A stretch of 64,000 bases of DNA from A37T11 sp964546645 (GTDB lineage Bacteria > Bacteroidota > Bacteroidia > Sphingobacteriales > Sphingobacteriaceae): positions 6,729 through 70,728 of the forward strand of contig CAZJKM010000003.1 in the NCBI GenBank assembly GCA_964546645.1, read 5' to 3'. A model generated the notes under the pieces. That model was not told the DNA's origin. It worked only from the letters and a program-made list of their open reading frames with translations, and ran no database searches. Each line of letters opens with the position of its first letter. Position 1 is the first letter of the stretch. The position numbers and the translations under genes are program-made. Below are positions 34,602 to 44,149 of this stretch, one piece after another.

Positions 34602-35885
34602 ATGAAAGAACAAACAAATATGACGGCGTCTCTTCTGGACAAAGCCGGTATGCCGAAACCCCTGGCGTGGGGTTATCTGGGGATCATCATTTTTATGATG
34701 GGAGATGGCGTGGAGCAAGGTTGGCTGAGTCCGTATCTATTGGAAAACGGAATGACGATACAGCAATCGGCTGCCATGTTTACGGTATATGGTATTACAA
34801 TCGCTATCTCATCCTGGTTTTCAGGCGTCCTGGCAGAGGGGTACGGGCCCCGGAAGGCTATGCTGATGGGTTTATTGTTGTACATAATCGGCACCATCGG
34901 GTTTGTTGGTTATGGTATGGCCCATCTTGATTATCCGGTTATGTTGTTTACCTATGCTATCAGAGGGTTCGGTTATCCGTTGTTCGCCTATTCTTTTTTG
35001 GTATGGATTACGTATCGCACGCCCCAGGATAAGCTGGGCCGTGCCGTGGGATGGTTCTGGTTTGTATTTACCGGGGGACTGAACGTGCTCGGAGCCTATT
35101 ATTCAAGTTGGGCCATCGAGCGTATGGGTTACCAGAATACGTTGTGGAGTTCTATCTTCTGGGTGCTGGTGGGAGCGTTTTTTGCGCTGGTAGTCAATAA
35201 AGATAAGTTTGTTCCGTCAGGTACGGCTGAGTCGAAAACAAAGGAGCTGCTGAAAGGGTTCACCATTGTTAAGAAAGAACCAAAAGTGCTATTAGGAGGC
35301 ATTGTACGTATTATTAATACAACGGCGCAATTCGCATTCCCGGTTTTCCTGCCGATCTACATGGCAACACATGGATTCAGTACCAAGGAGTGGTTGCAGA
35401 TCTGGGGAACCATATTCACCAGTAACATTATTTTTAACCTGATATTTGGTTTTGTAGGCGACCGGCTGGGATGGCGGAATACCATCATGTGGTTTGGTGG
35501 TGTGGGCTGCGGGCTTACCACCCTTTTATTTTATTATTCTCCTGTCTGGTTTGACGGAAGTTTCTGGATGGTATTATCGGCCGGTGTGCTTTGGGGTGCC
35601 CTGCTGGCCGGCTACGTGCCGTTGTCTGCTTTAGTGCCATCGCTGGTAAAAGAAGATAAAGGGGCGGCCATGGCCATTCTGAACCTTGGCGCAGGGCTGC
35701 CGGTATTTGTGGGACCGGCCATAGTGGGGCTGAGTATCGCATTTGTTGGTAATGAAGGGGTGATCTGGATATTGGCTGGCCTGTATTTTCTCAGTGCCAT
35801 ACTTACCCGTTTTATTACGTTGCCAGGGAACGATACAGAGCCGGAATCGGTTTCGGACGACGATGTTGTCCTGAAGCCCGCGTAG
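34602..35885 (+). CDS. MFS transporter of the polyol (RbtT/DalT/CsbX) type
   Basis: A 428-residue carrier with 12 predicted segments. The N-terminal block LAWGYLGIIIFMMGDGVEQGWLSPYLLENG is very characteristic of the ribitol/arabitol transporters RbtT and DalT and of CsbX. Other family-like regions are WFSGVLAEGYGPRKAMLMGLLLY, IRGFGYPLFAYSFLVWITYRTP and FGFVGDRLGWRNTIMWFGGVGCGLTTLLFYY. I start at 34602 (MKEQTNMT), as the TTG in front at 34599 gives only one extra residue. It begins the second strand block, before the dehydrogenase and two kinases. A pentitol, tetritol or similar free polyol is the likely substrate. Confidence 0.9.
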   Translation: MKEQTNMTASLLDKAGMPKPLAWGYLGIIIFMMGDGVEQGWLSPYLLENGMTIQQSAAMFTVYGITIAISSWFSGVLAEGYGPRKAMLMGLLLYIIGTIGFVGYGMAHLDYPVMLFTYAIRGFGYPLFAYSFLVWITYRTPQDKLGRAVGWFWFVFTGGLNVLGAYYSSWAIERMGYQNTLWSSIFWVLVGAFFALVVNKDKFVPSGTAESKTKELLKGFTIVKKEPKVLLGGIVRIINTTAQFAFPVFLPIYMATHGFSTKEWLQIWGTIFTSNIIFNLIFGFVGDRLGWRNTIMWFGGVGCGLTTLLFYYSPVWFDGSFWMVLSAGVLWGALLAGYVPLSALVPSLVKEDKGAAMAILNLGAGLPVFVGPAIVGLSIAFVGNEGVIWILAGLYFLSAILTRFITLPGNDTEPESVSDDDVVLKPA

Positions 35886-35928
35886 GCAAACAACAGTGAT
35901 AACGATATATTTTTCGACAGCATAACAT

Positions 35929-36945
35929 ATGAACATATTAATCACCGCGCCTTATCATGAACAGGCGAGACAGGAATTGGAGAAGGGCTTCGGGCATGTG
36001 ATTTACAGACCCTGGAAGCCTCATGGAAGGGCATATAACGAACAGGAACTCATTGATTTGCTGGAGGAAACCCATGCCGACGCACTGATTACGGAGCACG
36101 ATGCCGTAACGTCCATGGTAATAGAAAGCCATCCCGGGTTGCAGTTTATCGGCGTTTGCCGCGGAACACCATCCAACGTTGCGGTTCAGGCTGCAACAGA
36201 CAAAGGTATCCCTGTTTTCAATACCCCTGCGCGGAATGCCCAGGCGGTTGCCGAGATGTTTATCGCAAATATCATTACGTTTATGCGGAACACATTTGCC
36301 GGGATACAGTGGCTGAAAGAGGAGAAATGGGGAGTCGGGGCGCATACCTCATACCTTGAATTTAAAGGGAACGAGCTGGCCGGCAAGAAAGTGGGAATGG
36401 TAGGCTTTGGCGCTGTTGGTCAAACGATCGCCAACCTGCTTACCCCGTTCCCATGTGAGATCAGGTACTATGATCCGTTCTATACAGCACCGGAAGAGAC
36501 CTATAAGAAAATGGCATTGGATGAGTTGTTCCGGACAAGCGATATTGTCGCTATTCATTTGCCGGTTACGCCGCAAACTGAAGGAATGATTGACCGTAAG
36601 TTATTATCTTTGATGAAACCCGATGCCATCTTTGTGAATACAGCACGGGCTGCGGTGGTGAACCGGGATGACCTCATCGAAGTGGTAACGAAGGGAAAAA
36701 TAAGGGGGGCCATCCTGGATGTGTTTGACCATGAGCCGCCTGATGCAAAGGATTATGAACTGATACATCATCCGAATGTGCTCGCCACGCCGCACATTGC
36801 CGGTGCCACGCACGAAGTGGAAGACCATCATGCAGATATTATGAACCGTAACCTGCAACGGTTTTACAAAGAGGATAATAAACAGATCAGGCAGTTGGTG
36901 AACCAGGAGGTATTACAAAAAGAAATAACGTCTTCGCAATTATGA
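35929..36945 (+). CDS. D-2-hydroxyacid dehydrogenase, NAD-binding
   Basis: A 338-residue member of the D-isomer-specific 2-hydroxyacid dehydrogenases (SerA/PdxB relatives). The NAD-binding motif is KVGMVGFGAVGQTIANLL near residue 153. The catalytic triad is visible: Arg in TARAAVVNRDDL (and CRGTPSNV earlier), Glu in ILDVFDHEPPD, and His in LATPHIAGATHEV. It would interconvert a 2-hydroxyacid and a 2-ketoacid. Its stop overlaps the start of the first FGGY kinase by four bases (ATGA), so the two are translationally coupled. Similar dehydrogenases act on tetronate phosphates, which would fit polyol or sugar-acid catabolism here; the actual substrate is not known. Confidence 0.87.
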   Translation: MNILITAPYHEQARQELEKGFGHVIYRPWKPHGRAYNEQELIDLLEETHADALITEHDAVTSMVIESHPGLQFIGVCRGTPSNVAVQAATDKGIPVFNTPARNAQAVAEMFIANIITFMRNTFAGIQWLKEEKWGVGAHTSYLEFKGNELAGKKVGMVGFGAVGQTIANLLTPFPCEIRYYDPFYTAPEETYKKMALDELFRTSDIVAIHLPVTPQTEGMIDRKLLSLMKPDAIFVNTARAAVVNRDDLIEVVTKGKIRGAILDVFDHEPPDAKDYELIHHPNVLATPHIAGATHEVEDHHADIMNRNLQRFYKEDNKQIRQLVNQEVLQKEITSSQL

Positions 36946-38387
36946 GTCATTCTACAGCATATCTGGTGATCGATATCGGTACAGGGAACGCGCGTGCTGC
37001 CGTAATAACACCGGACGGACGCATATTAAGCCTGAAACGTGAAAATGTACACTATGAAAAAGATGCAGATTACCCCGAATCCATTTATTTTGATCCGGAG
37101 GTGCTATGGGCGCAGATTCGGAAACTGTCTGTTGCGGCCCTGACAGAAGCCGGCCCGCTGCATATCCGGGCGATAACGGCCACCAGTCAGCGGGAGGGTA
37201 TTGTGGTGATCGACCATCAGGGAAAGGCGACAATCGGCATGCCCAATATTGACCATCGCGGACGGGAATGGGAGAATATTATTCAGGATAAATCACGTAT
37301 GTATCAGCTGACCGGCCGGTATCCCACCTCGCTGTTCTCCGCCATGAAGCTGGTCGGGCTCCGGGCACGGAAGCCCGGATTGTGGAACTCCCTATCTGTA
37401 TTTACCAGTATCAGCGACTGGGTGCAATATGAATTTTCCGGTGTGGTTGGCTACGAACATTCGCAGGCCTCCGAAACATTGCTGTATGATGTGGCGCAAA
37501 AAAGATGGTCGGACGAACTATGCAGCGTGTTCTCCTTATCAGCCGGTATCCTGCCGGAACTCCGGGATTCGGGAGCGGTACTGGGGCACGTAAAAAAAGA
37601 AACCGCGCTGGAGTTTGGTATAGCAGAGGATGCGGTTGTCATCGTTGGTGGTTCTGATACACAGCTGGCTGTCCGCAGCATCGAACCGGAGGTAGATGAT
37701 GTAGTGATCGTTTCGGGGACCACTACGCCGATCATCAAAATTACGGACAGCTATATAACAGATCAGGAAGAGCGGACTTGGACCAGCAGGCATGTGGATG
37801 CCCATCATTTTATGCTGGAAGCCAACGCGGGTGTGACCGGTCTGAACTACCAGCGGCTGAAGGAGATTTTCTATCCGAATGAAAACTACGATGTGATTGA
37901 GCAGGAACTGGATGAGATCTCGTATTCCCAATGCGTGGCATCACTGGGATCATTGGTAGCAGATGAAGATGCTCCCCTTACCAAAGGAGGCTTTATATTT
38001 AACGCGCCGGTTTCGCATCAGTTAACACGGGGCAGCTTTGTTTTTGCGATCCTGTGGGACATCGCCTGCAGTATATATGAAAATTATAAAAGCCTGTGCG
38101 AAGTGACCAGCCACGATAAAGATTTTGTCTGGGCGTGCGGCGGCGGGGTACAGAGCCGTAAACTAAGGCAGTTTATCGCCAATCTGTTTGATAAGAAAAT
38201 CCGTATCCGGGATACGTTCAGGCAATCATCCGTGCTGGGTGGGGTATTTATCTGTAACGAGGCACTGGGAGTTGCCAACAGCACTCCGGAAATGCTGGAG
38301 GAAATTGTTCCCCAGGAGCGCAGTCATTTTGTGGCACTATATGAAGAGTGGAAAGCAGCCCGCCATACGTTCAAACAAGTACAATAA
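36942..38387 (+). CDS. FGGY-family carbohydrate kinase, LsrK-like
   Basis: A 481-residue sugar kinase of the FGGY family. The N-terminal phosphate-binding strand is YLVIDIGTGNARAAVITPDGR. ITATSQREGIVVID near residue 67 and the LVGLRARKPGLW segment follow. The second domain has VVIVSGTTTPIIKIT near 262 and the adenosine motif VWACGGGVQSRKLRQFIANLF near 395. Overall it recalls LsrK, the autoinducer-2 kinase, more than xylulokinase, but lsrK-type genes here have no lsr transport genes with them. It begins 4 bases inside the dehydrogenase gene and its stop abuts the next kinase. Probable substrates are a linear ketose, polyol or dihydroxy-ketone. Confidence 0.87.
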   Translation: MSHSTAYLVIDIGTGNARAAVITPDGRILSLKRENVHYEKDADYPESIYFDPEVLWAQIRKLSVAALTEAGPLHIRAITATSQREGIVVIDHQGKATIGMPNIDHRGREWENIIQDKSRMYQLTGRYPTSLFSAMKLVGLRARKPGLWNSLSVFTSISDWVQYEFSGVVGYEHSQASETLLYDVAQKRWSDELCSVFSLSAGILPELRDSGAVLGHVKKETALEFGIAEDAVVIVGGSDTQLAVRSIEPEVDDVVIVSGTTTPIIKITDSYITDQEERTWTSRHVDAHHFMLEANAGVTGLNYQRLKEIFYPNENYDVIEQELDEISYSQCVASLGSLVADEDAPLTKGGFIFNAPVSHQLTRGSFVFAILWDIACSIYENYKSLCEVTSHDKDFVWACGGGVQSRKLRQFIANLFDKKIRIRDTFRQSSVLGGVFICNEALGVANSTPEMLEEIVPQERSHFVALYEEWKAARHTFKQVQ

Positions 38388-39821
38388 ATGGAACCTGCGT
38401 ACTTTATAGGCATCGATATCGGTACACAGGGAGTGCGTATTTCGCTGGTGGACGAACGGGCAAACGTGAGGGCCGGTCGCTCGGAGCAGATGCCGCTTAC
38501 TCCCCGTTCAAGGGAAGAGCAGTCTCCTGAGCAGTGGTGGGATATTACCCGCCAATTGCTGCACGATGTAGTAGCAGAACTTTCCCCGGAAGAGCGGCGA
38601 CGCATCAGGGCCATCGCGACCGATTCAACGTCGGGAACGGTTATACCGCTGGACAAACAGAACAGGCCCCTGCATGACGCGTTGATGTACAGCGACCCCC
38701 GTTCGGCTGCAGAAGGGCAGTTTTGCCGGCACCTTGCTGAAAAGTATTGCCCGAATGGTTATACCGGATTCAATGCATCCAGTGGTCTTTCAAAGATGAT
38801 CTGGTTCATCAACAACTATCCCGAAAAAGCTGCAAAAACAGGTACATGGATACATGCATCAGACTATATCACGGGTATGCTGTGCGGTAATTTCAGGACG
38901 ACCGATTACACGAATGCACTTAAATCCGGATACGATGTGGCTGCGTATCAATGGCCGGCCTATCTGGTCAATGAGTTGCCGATCCGGCGGGATTGGCTGC
39001 AGGAAGTAGTGCCTTCCGGTACGCCTGTCGGACAACTGCTGCCTGAGCTGGCCGCAGCCCACGGACTGGCAGATGTGCAGGTCGTTGTAGGAATGACCGA
39101 TGGTTGTGCGTCGCAAATTGCTGCCGGCGCAGTTACGCCGGGCAGCTGGAATACGACGATCGGTACTACCCTGGTTATTAAAGGGGTGACAACAGAAATG
39201 ATCAGGGACCCGGAAGGGCGGGTTTACAGCCACCGCCATCCCGATGGTTACTGGATGCCCGGAGGGGCCAGCAACACGGGTGCCGACTGGGTGAATACCG
39301 GCTTCGCTGAGCGGTTGGAGCATTTCAATCAAACGGCGGAGTCACTGATACCAACCGGTAAGGCAGCGTGGCCATTATTGCAGGAAGGTGAACGTTTTCC
39401 TTTTATTAGTCCTGCCGCAAGAGGGTTTGCGCCGTCAGGACTGACGAAGGAAGAACTATACACCGCTTATATGGAAGGCGTCGCCTATATAGAGCGGATA
39501 GCCTACGAACTGATCGAATCGCTATCCGGGGAAAAAGCAACAGCCATTTACACAGCCGGAGGGGGCAGTAACAGCGATGTATGGCTCCGTATACGTAGTT
39601 GCGTACTGAATAAACCCATTCATAAATGCCGGGAGTCCAGTGGTGCGGTTGGAGCGGCTATCGCGGCGGCATCAGGAACGTATTTCGGTTCTATCGAAGA
39701 AGCCGCCCGGGCGATGACGAGCATTGAAAAAACGGTAATGCCCGAAAAGGATCTGGCAGAAAGATATAATTTTGGATACCAGGATTTCCTGGATGAACTG
39801 AAGAAGAGGAAATATATATAA
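38388..39821 (+). CDS. FGGY-family carbohydrate kinase, xylulokinase-like
   Basis: A second FGGY kinase (477 residues), sequence-distinct from the one before it. Motifs are YFIGIDIGTQGVRISLVDE at the N-terminus, IRAIATDSTSGTVIPLDK near 75 (the catalytic region), YKSDPRSA-like ALMYSDPRSAAEGQ, LKSGYDVAAYQWP near 185, GCASQIAAGAVTPGSWNTTIGTTLV near 245, and the C-terminal AIYTAGGGSNSDVWLRIRSCVLN. It most resembles xylulose/ribulose-type kinases. The ATG directly follows the preceding stop. Having two tandem FGGY kinases implies two different linear substrates or both parts of one substrate. It could make the phosphorylated effector sensed by the DeoR protein. Confidence 0.88.
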   Translation: MEPAYFIGIDIGTQGVRISLVDERANVRAGRSEQMPLTPRSREEQSPEQWWDITRQLLHDVVAELSPEERRRIRAIATDSTSGTVIPLDKQNRPLHDALMYSDPRSAAEGQFCRHLAEKYCPNGYTGFNASSGLSKMIWFINNYPEKAAKTGTWIHASDYITGMLCGNFRTTDYTNALKSGYDVAAYQWPAYLVNELPIRRDWLQEVVPSGTPVGQLLPELAAAHGLADVQVVVGMTDGCASQIAAGAVTPGSWNTTIGTTLVIKGVTTEMIRDPEGRVYSHRHPDGYWMPGGASNTGADWVNTGFAERLEHFNQTAESLIPTGKAAWPLLQEGERFPFISPAARGFAPSGLTKEELYTAYMEGVAYIERIAYELIESLSGEKATAIYTAGGGSNSDVWLRIRSCVLNKPIHKCRESSGAVGAAIAAASGTYFGSIEEAARAMTSIEKTVMPEKDLAERYNFGYQDFLDELKKRKYI

Positions 39822-39830
39822 CTGAAATAT

Positions 39831-40427
39831 ATGCTGCTGGTGTATCTGCTCCGTCACGGAGAAACAACATATAATGCGGATGGCAACCGTTATTGCGGCC
39901 GGACCGATGCGTCCCTTACCGCGAAAGGGCTCAGCCAGGCAGCGCAGGTAGCGGCCCGACTGAAGGAGGTAAAATTGGATGGGGTCTATGCGTCGCCATT
40001 ACAGCGGTCTTTCCGGACAGCGGATATTGCCAGCGGGGGCGCGATACCCGTAGTAACGGATGAAAGACTGATCGAGGTCGATTTTGGTGCCTGGGAAGGG
40101 AAGACGCGGGAGGAGTTTATGGCGGAAAACCCCTCGTTATGGGAAGCCTGGAACAACGGGCCCGAACAGGTGAAAGCCGGGGGTACCGGAGATACAGGGC
40201 TGGATGTAGTAACCCGTGTAGACCATTTCTTCCGGGAGATGTACCAAAAGCATACAGGAGGTACGATCCTTGTTACGGCACACAATGGTGTGAACAGGCT
40301 TTACCTGGCCCACAAGCTGGGAATGCCGTTAAAGCATTACCGCAGGCTGGTGCAGGAAAACTCTGCCGTAACCCTGTTTGAGCTGAATGAAGAAGGTGAG
40401 TTAAGCCTGTTGAAGTTAAATGCCTGA
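39831..40427 (+). CDS. Histidine phosphatase family protein (phosphoglycerate mutase-like)
   Basis: A 198-residue cytosolic phosphatase. The catalytic motif LLRHGETTYNADGNRYCG lies at residues 6-22, containing the phosphohistidine. The second conserved histidine is in ILVTAHNGVNRLYL near residue 150, and the acid residue in DERLIEVDFGAWEGKTREEF near 80 completes the site, a combination typical of CobC/PhoE-type phosphatases. It starts 9 bases after the second kinase, so it belongs to the same transcript. A role in removing phosphate from a kinase product or dead-end metabolite is plausible, but the substrate is unknown. Confidence 0.85.
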   Translation: MLLVYLLRHGETTYNADGNRYCGRTDASLTAKGLSQAAQVAARLKEVKLDGVYASPLQRSFRTADIASGGAIPVVTDERLIEVDFGAWEGKTREEFMAENPSLWEAWNNGPEQVKAGGTGDTGLDVVTRVDHFFREMYQKHTGGTILVTAHNGVNRLYLAHKLGMPLKHYRRLVQENSAVTLFELNEEGELSLLKLNA

Positions 40428-40450
40428 TCATTGAATACACATAAACGGAT

Positions 40451-41341
40451 ATGAGAAAAACCCTATCTTTAATTTTCTGCCTGCTTATCACAGGCTCTGT
40501 ATGGGCACAGGAGCAAGAACTGCATGTTATACAAACAAAAAATGCAAAACAGCTGCATCGGTTTTTTGCCTACAAAAAGAAAGGAGTGCCGATCATCAGC
40601 GGGCACCGCGGTGGTATGGAAATGGGATTTCCTGAAAACTCTATTGAAGCTTTTGAGAACACGCTGAGGTATACGCCGGCTTTTTATGAAATAGACCCGC
40701 GTCTCAGTAAAGACGGCGTGATTGTGCTGATGCATGATGCAACACTGAACCGCACGACCAATGGCAAAGGCAGGGTGTCAGATTACACACTGGAGGAGTT
40801 GAAACAATTAAGACTAAAAGACAAAGACGGGAATATCACGAATTTTCAGATACCGACGCTGGCTGAGGCGATTGAATGGGCACGGGGGAAAACGATCCTG
40901 AATCTGGACAAAAAAGATGTGCCGTTTGAAATGACGGCGGAGATCATCCGGAAGCATCAGGCGGAAGCTTTTGTCATGGTAACCGTGCACAATGCGGAGC
41001 AGGCAACATTCTATTACCAGAAAAACCCGAACCAGATGTTTTCGGCTTTTGTAAAGGATCCGGACGCTTTAAAGGCCTACGAAGAAGCAGGAATACCTTA
41101 TAAACAGATGATCGCCTATATTGGTCCCGACATCAAACCCTCCAATCAGGAGTTGTATCGGCTGCTGCATGGAAAAGGAATCCGTTGTATGATCTCGTCA
41201 GCCCCTACCTATGACAAGCTCGGGGATAAACAGGAACGGGCGGAAGCCTACCGGGCTATTATCCGCGACGGCGCAGATATCATCGAATCGGATCTTCCGA
41301 TTGAAACGGCTGAAGCGATTAAAGGACTTCGTACCCGTTAG
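40451..41341 (+). CDS. Secreted glycerophosphodiester phosphodiesterase family protein
   Basis: A 296-residue GDPD-fold enzyme with a signal peptide (TLSLIFCLLITGSVWAQ). The catalytic histidines and acids are all present: ISGHRGGMEMGFPENSIEAFENTL (His-Arg-Gly, then the Glu of PENS), FYEIDPRLSKDGVIVLMHDATLNRTT (Glu-x-Asp metal ligands and second His). The barrel continues to VMVTVHNAEQA and the C-terminal GADIIESDLPIET. This family splits glycerophosphodiesters to glycerol-3-phosphate and an alcohol, and GlpQ-type members also cut polyglycerolphosphate teichoic acid. It is the last gene of the locus and works outside the cytosol. Confidence 0.9.
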   Translation: MRKTLSLIFCLLITGSVWAQEQELHVIQTKNAKQLHRFFAYKKKGVPIISGHRGGMEMGFPENSIEAFENTLRYTPAFYEIDPRLSKDGVIVLMHDATLNRTTNGKGRVSDYTLEELKQLRLKDKDGNITNFQIPTLAEAIEWARGKTILNLDKKDVPFEMTAEIIRKHQAEAFVMVTVHNAEQATFYYQKNPNQMFSAFVKDPDALKAYEEAGIPYKQMIAYIGPDIKPSNQELYRLLHGKGIRCMISSAPTYDKLGDKQERAEAYRAIIRDGADIIESDLPIETAEAIKGLRTR

Positions 41342-41353
41342 AGCGACCGTACG

Positions 41354-44056
41354 CTACTCAACGTCTATATAGGATACCGTACGCGCCATACGGCCTGATG
41401 CGTCGATACCTTCTGCCAGTATCCGGTACCTGCCGGGAGTGCCGGCCGTATAAAACTCAAAGGAGGCTTCCCCGTTTGTATCGGTGATAATGTCAGGCTT
41501 CCAGAGGATGGTACTGCGGAGGTCCTGCATATCCGGGTGTTGCTGTGGCTGACTATAGTCAGGGGCATAAAACTCGCGAACGGCATAATAACCCTGTGGG
41601 CTATAGGTGATAATGCCGGGCACAAACAGGTCACGGCTGTAACTGCTGTTGCCCCGCTTGGTCGTGATCACCAGCACCCCGCCGCTGCCCATTGATCCAT
41701 AGATGGCTGTATTCGTGAAACTTCGTAATACTTCAATGGTTTCAATGTCAGCAGGAGGTATCATGGAAAGCTCAGAGCCTTCCATATACAGACCATCCAG
41801 TATGATCCGCATCGGGGTATCCTGCGAGCGGGTCGAGTAAGGAACCCAGCCTCTGAAAATCACCCCCATAAGGCGTCCCTGCAGGCACATTTCCAGCGTG
41901 TAGCAGGATCCCAGGTCTTTGGCAGTGATCACCTGGTCCGCATTGCCCGGCCCATTGAGGTTGGCAGAATGTTCGACCAGGGGCTTATCGCTTTTTTCCA
42001 TTATGGTTACTTCATCCAGCAGGATGCCCCGTTCCAGCAAACCGTATTTTTGCAGTTCTGTAAATTGCTGATCCCTGTTTTTCAGATAGTCACTGATAGA
42101 CTGGTTGATATCGACAGCCACGTCAGGAGCATTCCTGTTTTTTCCGACGACCTGCCGGGGTATCCCGTCCATCAGAATATCCACATTTTTTTTGCCTTTC
42201 TCGTCGCGTGCCTGCACAACGAATTTCGTATTGTCGTAAAAGATCAGCCGATCGAAATTAAAACGGCCTTCACCGTTCGCTATGGTATCCATCACTGTGC
42301 CCATATTTGTTGTGGAGAGGATGGTAACGCGGGCGTTGGGAACGGGCTCCCCGTTTCTCCTGACAATGGTTCCGCCAATGCGCATGGCCTGCTCCGGTTT
42401 ATACGGAACCGCAGGAGTACGGCCATTCAACAGGTCGTTCCATACGATTTTCCGCCAGCCCTGGGTCAGCATCAGGTTATCCAGCTGTTGTAGTCTTCGT
42501 TCGTTTTTACCGTGAAAATAATAGCCGGGTGTTTCTATATACCCTTTCAGTTCAGCGCTTAGCAGCAGGCTGGACAGGATGCCGTCTTCCGTGCTGTCAT
42601 GGATCGGTACCTTGCCGAGATCTGTAACGACTACCGAGAAACTGCCGATCCTGACGGAGTCACCGGCTGTGCCTGCGGAAAGTTTTGCCGTTACTTTTTC
42701 ACGCGGTTTATAACTTTTTTTGTCTGCTGACAAGACCGCCCGGAGTTGGTCGTTTTGGTTCAGGTTAAAGATCAGGCGTTCCGCCACCGGTTTCATCTGC
42801 TCATCCAGTAAGGAGAGCTGTATGACGCCGGAAGGAAGTTGCGACCGGTCGATACTGATGCCGGTTTCCGGTTTCGCCTGTTTCACCTTAACGGCATAAA
42901 ATACCTGGCCGTTTTTCTGGGCGATCAGGGAAAGGGTCTGGCCGGTGGCCTGGTCAGGGGATGTCGTTGACTGGAGGTAAATGGCTTTTTCCAGCGCATT
43001 ATTGACAGACAACAAATAACCGTTGGTAAGGGCTTTGGGCAGGGCTATCTCCGTGGTGCTGCTGTCTGCAAATGTGATGTGCGCGGTGTATACTTTCCCG
43101 GGTTCAGGAACCAGTATAACATGTCCCATTCCTGCATAGTCTGTCCGGAAGTCAGCAACCCGCTGTCCGCTGTTGTCTGACAGGTAGCCGTGTGCGCTGA
43201 TGCCTTTTCCATCCGGGTGCAGCGCTTTAAACCCGATTTTGTTCAATGCGCCGGTTAACAAATGGCCGCTTTCCGGAAAAAACTGAATGGTGCTTTTTTG
43301 ACCGGTATGCTTGATCGGAATAGTTTTGGATACCATCTGGTCATTTCCCAGCTTTACATTCAGCGTAATCTGACCGGACTTCAGGTTAAACACCTGTTTG
43401 TTGAAAAAACTGAGCCGGAGTTTGCCTTCCGTGTCTGTCCGTGCTTTTCCACGGGCCACCTGCCGGGAGTCAAGTTCCACTTCGTAAACGGCTTCCCGGT
43501 TGACCACCGGCTCCCCGTTCAGCTCCGTAACGAGAATATCTGCCTGCACCTGATGCGCCCCGGGATGATTGGTAAAGGTGAAATCCGTATAAGTAAATAG
43601 TTTGTCTGTCAGGATATTTCCGACCGGAATGGTTTTATCAAAGAAAAAATCCTCCTCAAAATTACGCATCCAGTTGGTATACGCCCGGATCCGGTAATTA
43701 CCTTCCCGGAGACTGTCTGTCAACCGGAAATCACCCATACTGAGCCCTGACAATACCGGTAGCCGGAGAGACCGTACGATCCGGTTATCGGGGCCGATCA
43801 GCTCCACATAGACGATTTTACTTAGGGCCGACAGGAAACCCAGCTGGCCGATCGTGATGTAGGCTTTAAACCAAATGTCGTCACCTACCGAGTAATAGGG
43901 TTTATCCAGGTGCAGGTATACCTTTTCCTGCGGGTGGGTTTTCTCATAGGTTGCGAGTTTCTGCAATACCCCCGGCAGGCCGTCATCAGGAGCGGTTTGG
44001 GCATAGCCGGCTGTGCAGAAAATCAGGATGACCGTAAAAAAGAAAAGCGTCCTCAT
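41354..44056 (-). CDS. Large secreted MG2 / TonB-plug-domain protein
   Basis: A ~900-residue exported protein with signal MRTLFFFTVILIFCTAGYAQ. Its N-terminal part contains the macroglobulin-like MG2 motif HPQEKVYLHLDKPYYSVGDD followed by WFKAYI, with several beta-sandwich domains after it (RVIVxSLRLPVLSG-type and GNYRIRAYTNWMRNF). Near residue 740 is a TonB-receptor plug-like segment (RIILDGLYMEG..., IETIEVLRSFTNTAIYGSMGSGGVLVITTKRG) but no barrel. Such proteins are widespread in Bacteroidota and of unknown role; the plug-like part may contact an outer-membrane partner. The frame continues 8 codons upstream to a TTG; the ATG at 44056 gives a proper signal peptide. Confidence 0.75.
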   Translation of the reverse strand: MRTLFFFTVILIFCTAGYAQTAPDDGLPGVLQKLATYEKTHPQEKVYLHLDKPYYSVGDDIWFKAYITIGQLGFLSALSKIVYVELIGPDNRIVRSLRLPVLSGLSMGDFRLTDSLREGNYRIRAYTNWMRNFEEDFFFDKTIPVGNILTDKLFTYTDFTFTNHPGAHQVQADILVTELNGEPVVNREAVYEVELDSRQVARGKARTDTEGKLRLSFFNKQVFNLKSGQITLNVKLGNDQMVSKTIPIKHTGQKSTIQFFPESGHLLTGALNKIGFKALHPDGKGISAHGYLSDNSGQRVADFRTDYAGMGHVILVPEPGKVYTAHITFADSSTTEIALPKALTNGYLLSVNNALEKAIYLQSTTSPDQATGQTLSLIAQKNGQVFYAVKVKQAKPETGISIDRSQLPSGVIQLSLLDEQMKPVAERLIFNLNQNDQLRAVLSADKKSYKPREKVTAKLSAGTAGDSVRIGSFSVVVTDLGKVPIHDSTEDGILSSLLLSAELKGYIETPGYYFHGKNERRLQQLDNLMLTQGWRKIVWNDLLNGRTPAVPYKPEQAMRIGGTIVRRNGEPVPNARVTILSTTNMGTVMDTIANGEGRFNFDRLIFYDNTKFVVQARDEKGKKNVDILMDGIPRQVVGKNRNAPDVAVDINQSISDYLKNRDQQFTELQKYGLLERGILLDEVTIMEKSDKPLVEHSANLNGPGNADQVITAKDLGSCYTLEMCLQGRLMGVIFRGWVPYSTRSQDTPMRIILDGLYMEGSELSMIPPADIETIEVLRSFTNTAIYGSMGSGGVLVITTKRGNSSYSRDLFVPGIITYSPQGYYAVREFYAPDYSQPQQHPDMQDLRSTILWKPDIITDTNGEASFEFYTAGTPGRYRILAEGIDASGRMARTVSYIDVE

Positions 44057-44149
44057 GGGTGAAGTAAAAATTTTTGCCAAGGCTTTATTGAGAGCGAATT
44101 TTCCGGCGTCTAAAAATGATATTGTTCACGCTGCAAACGTATGAATGTG

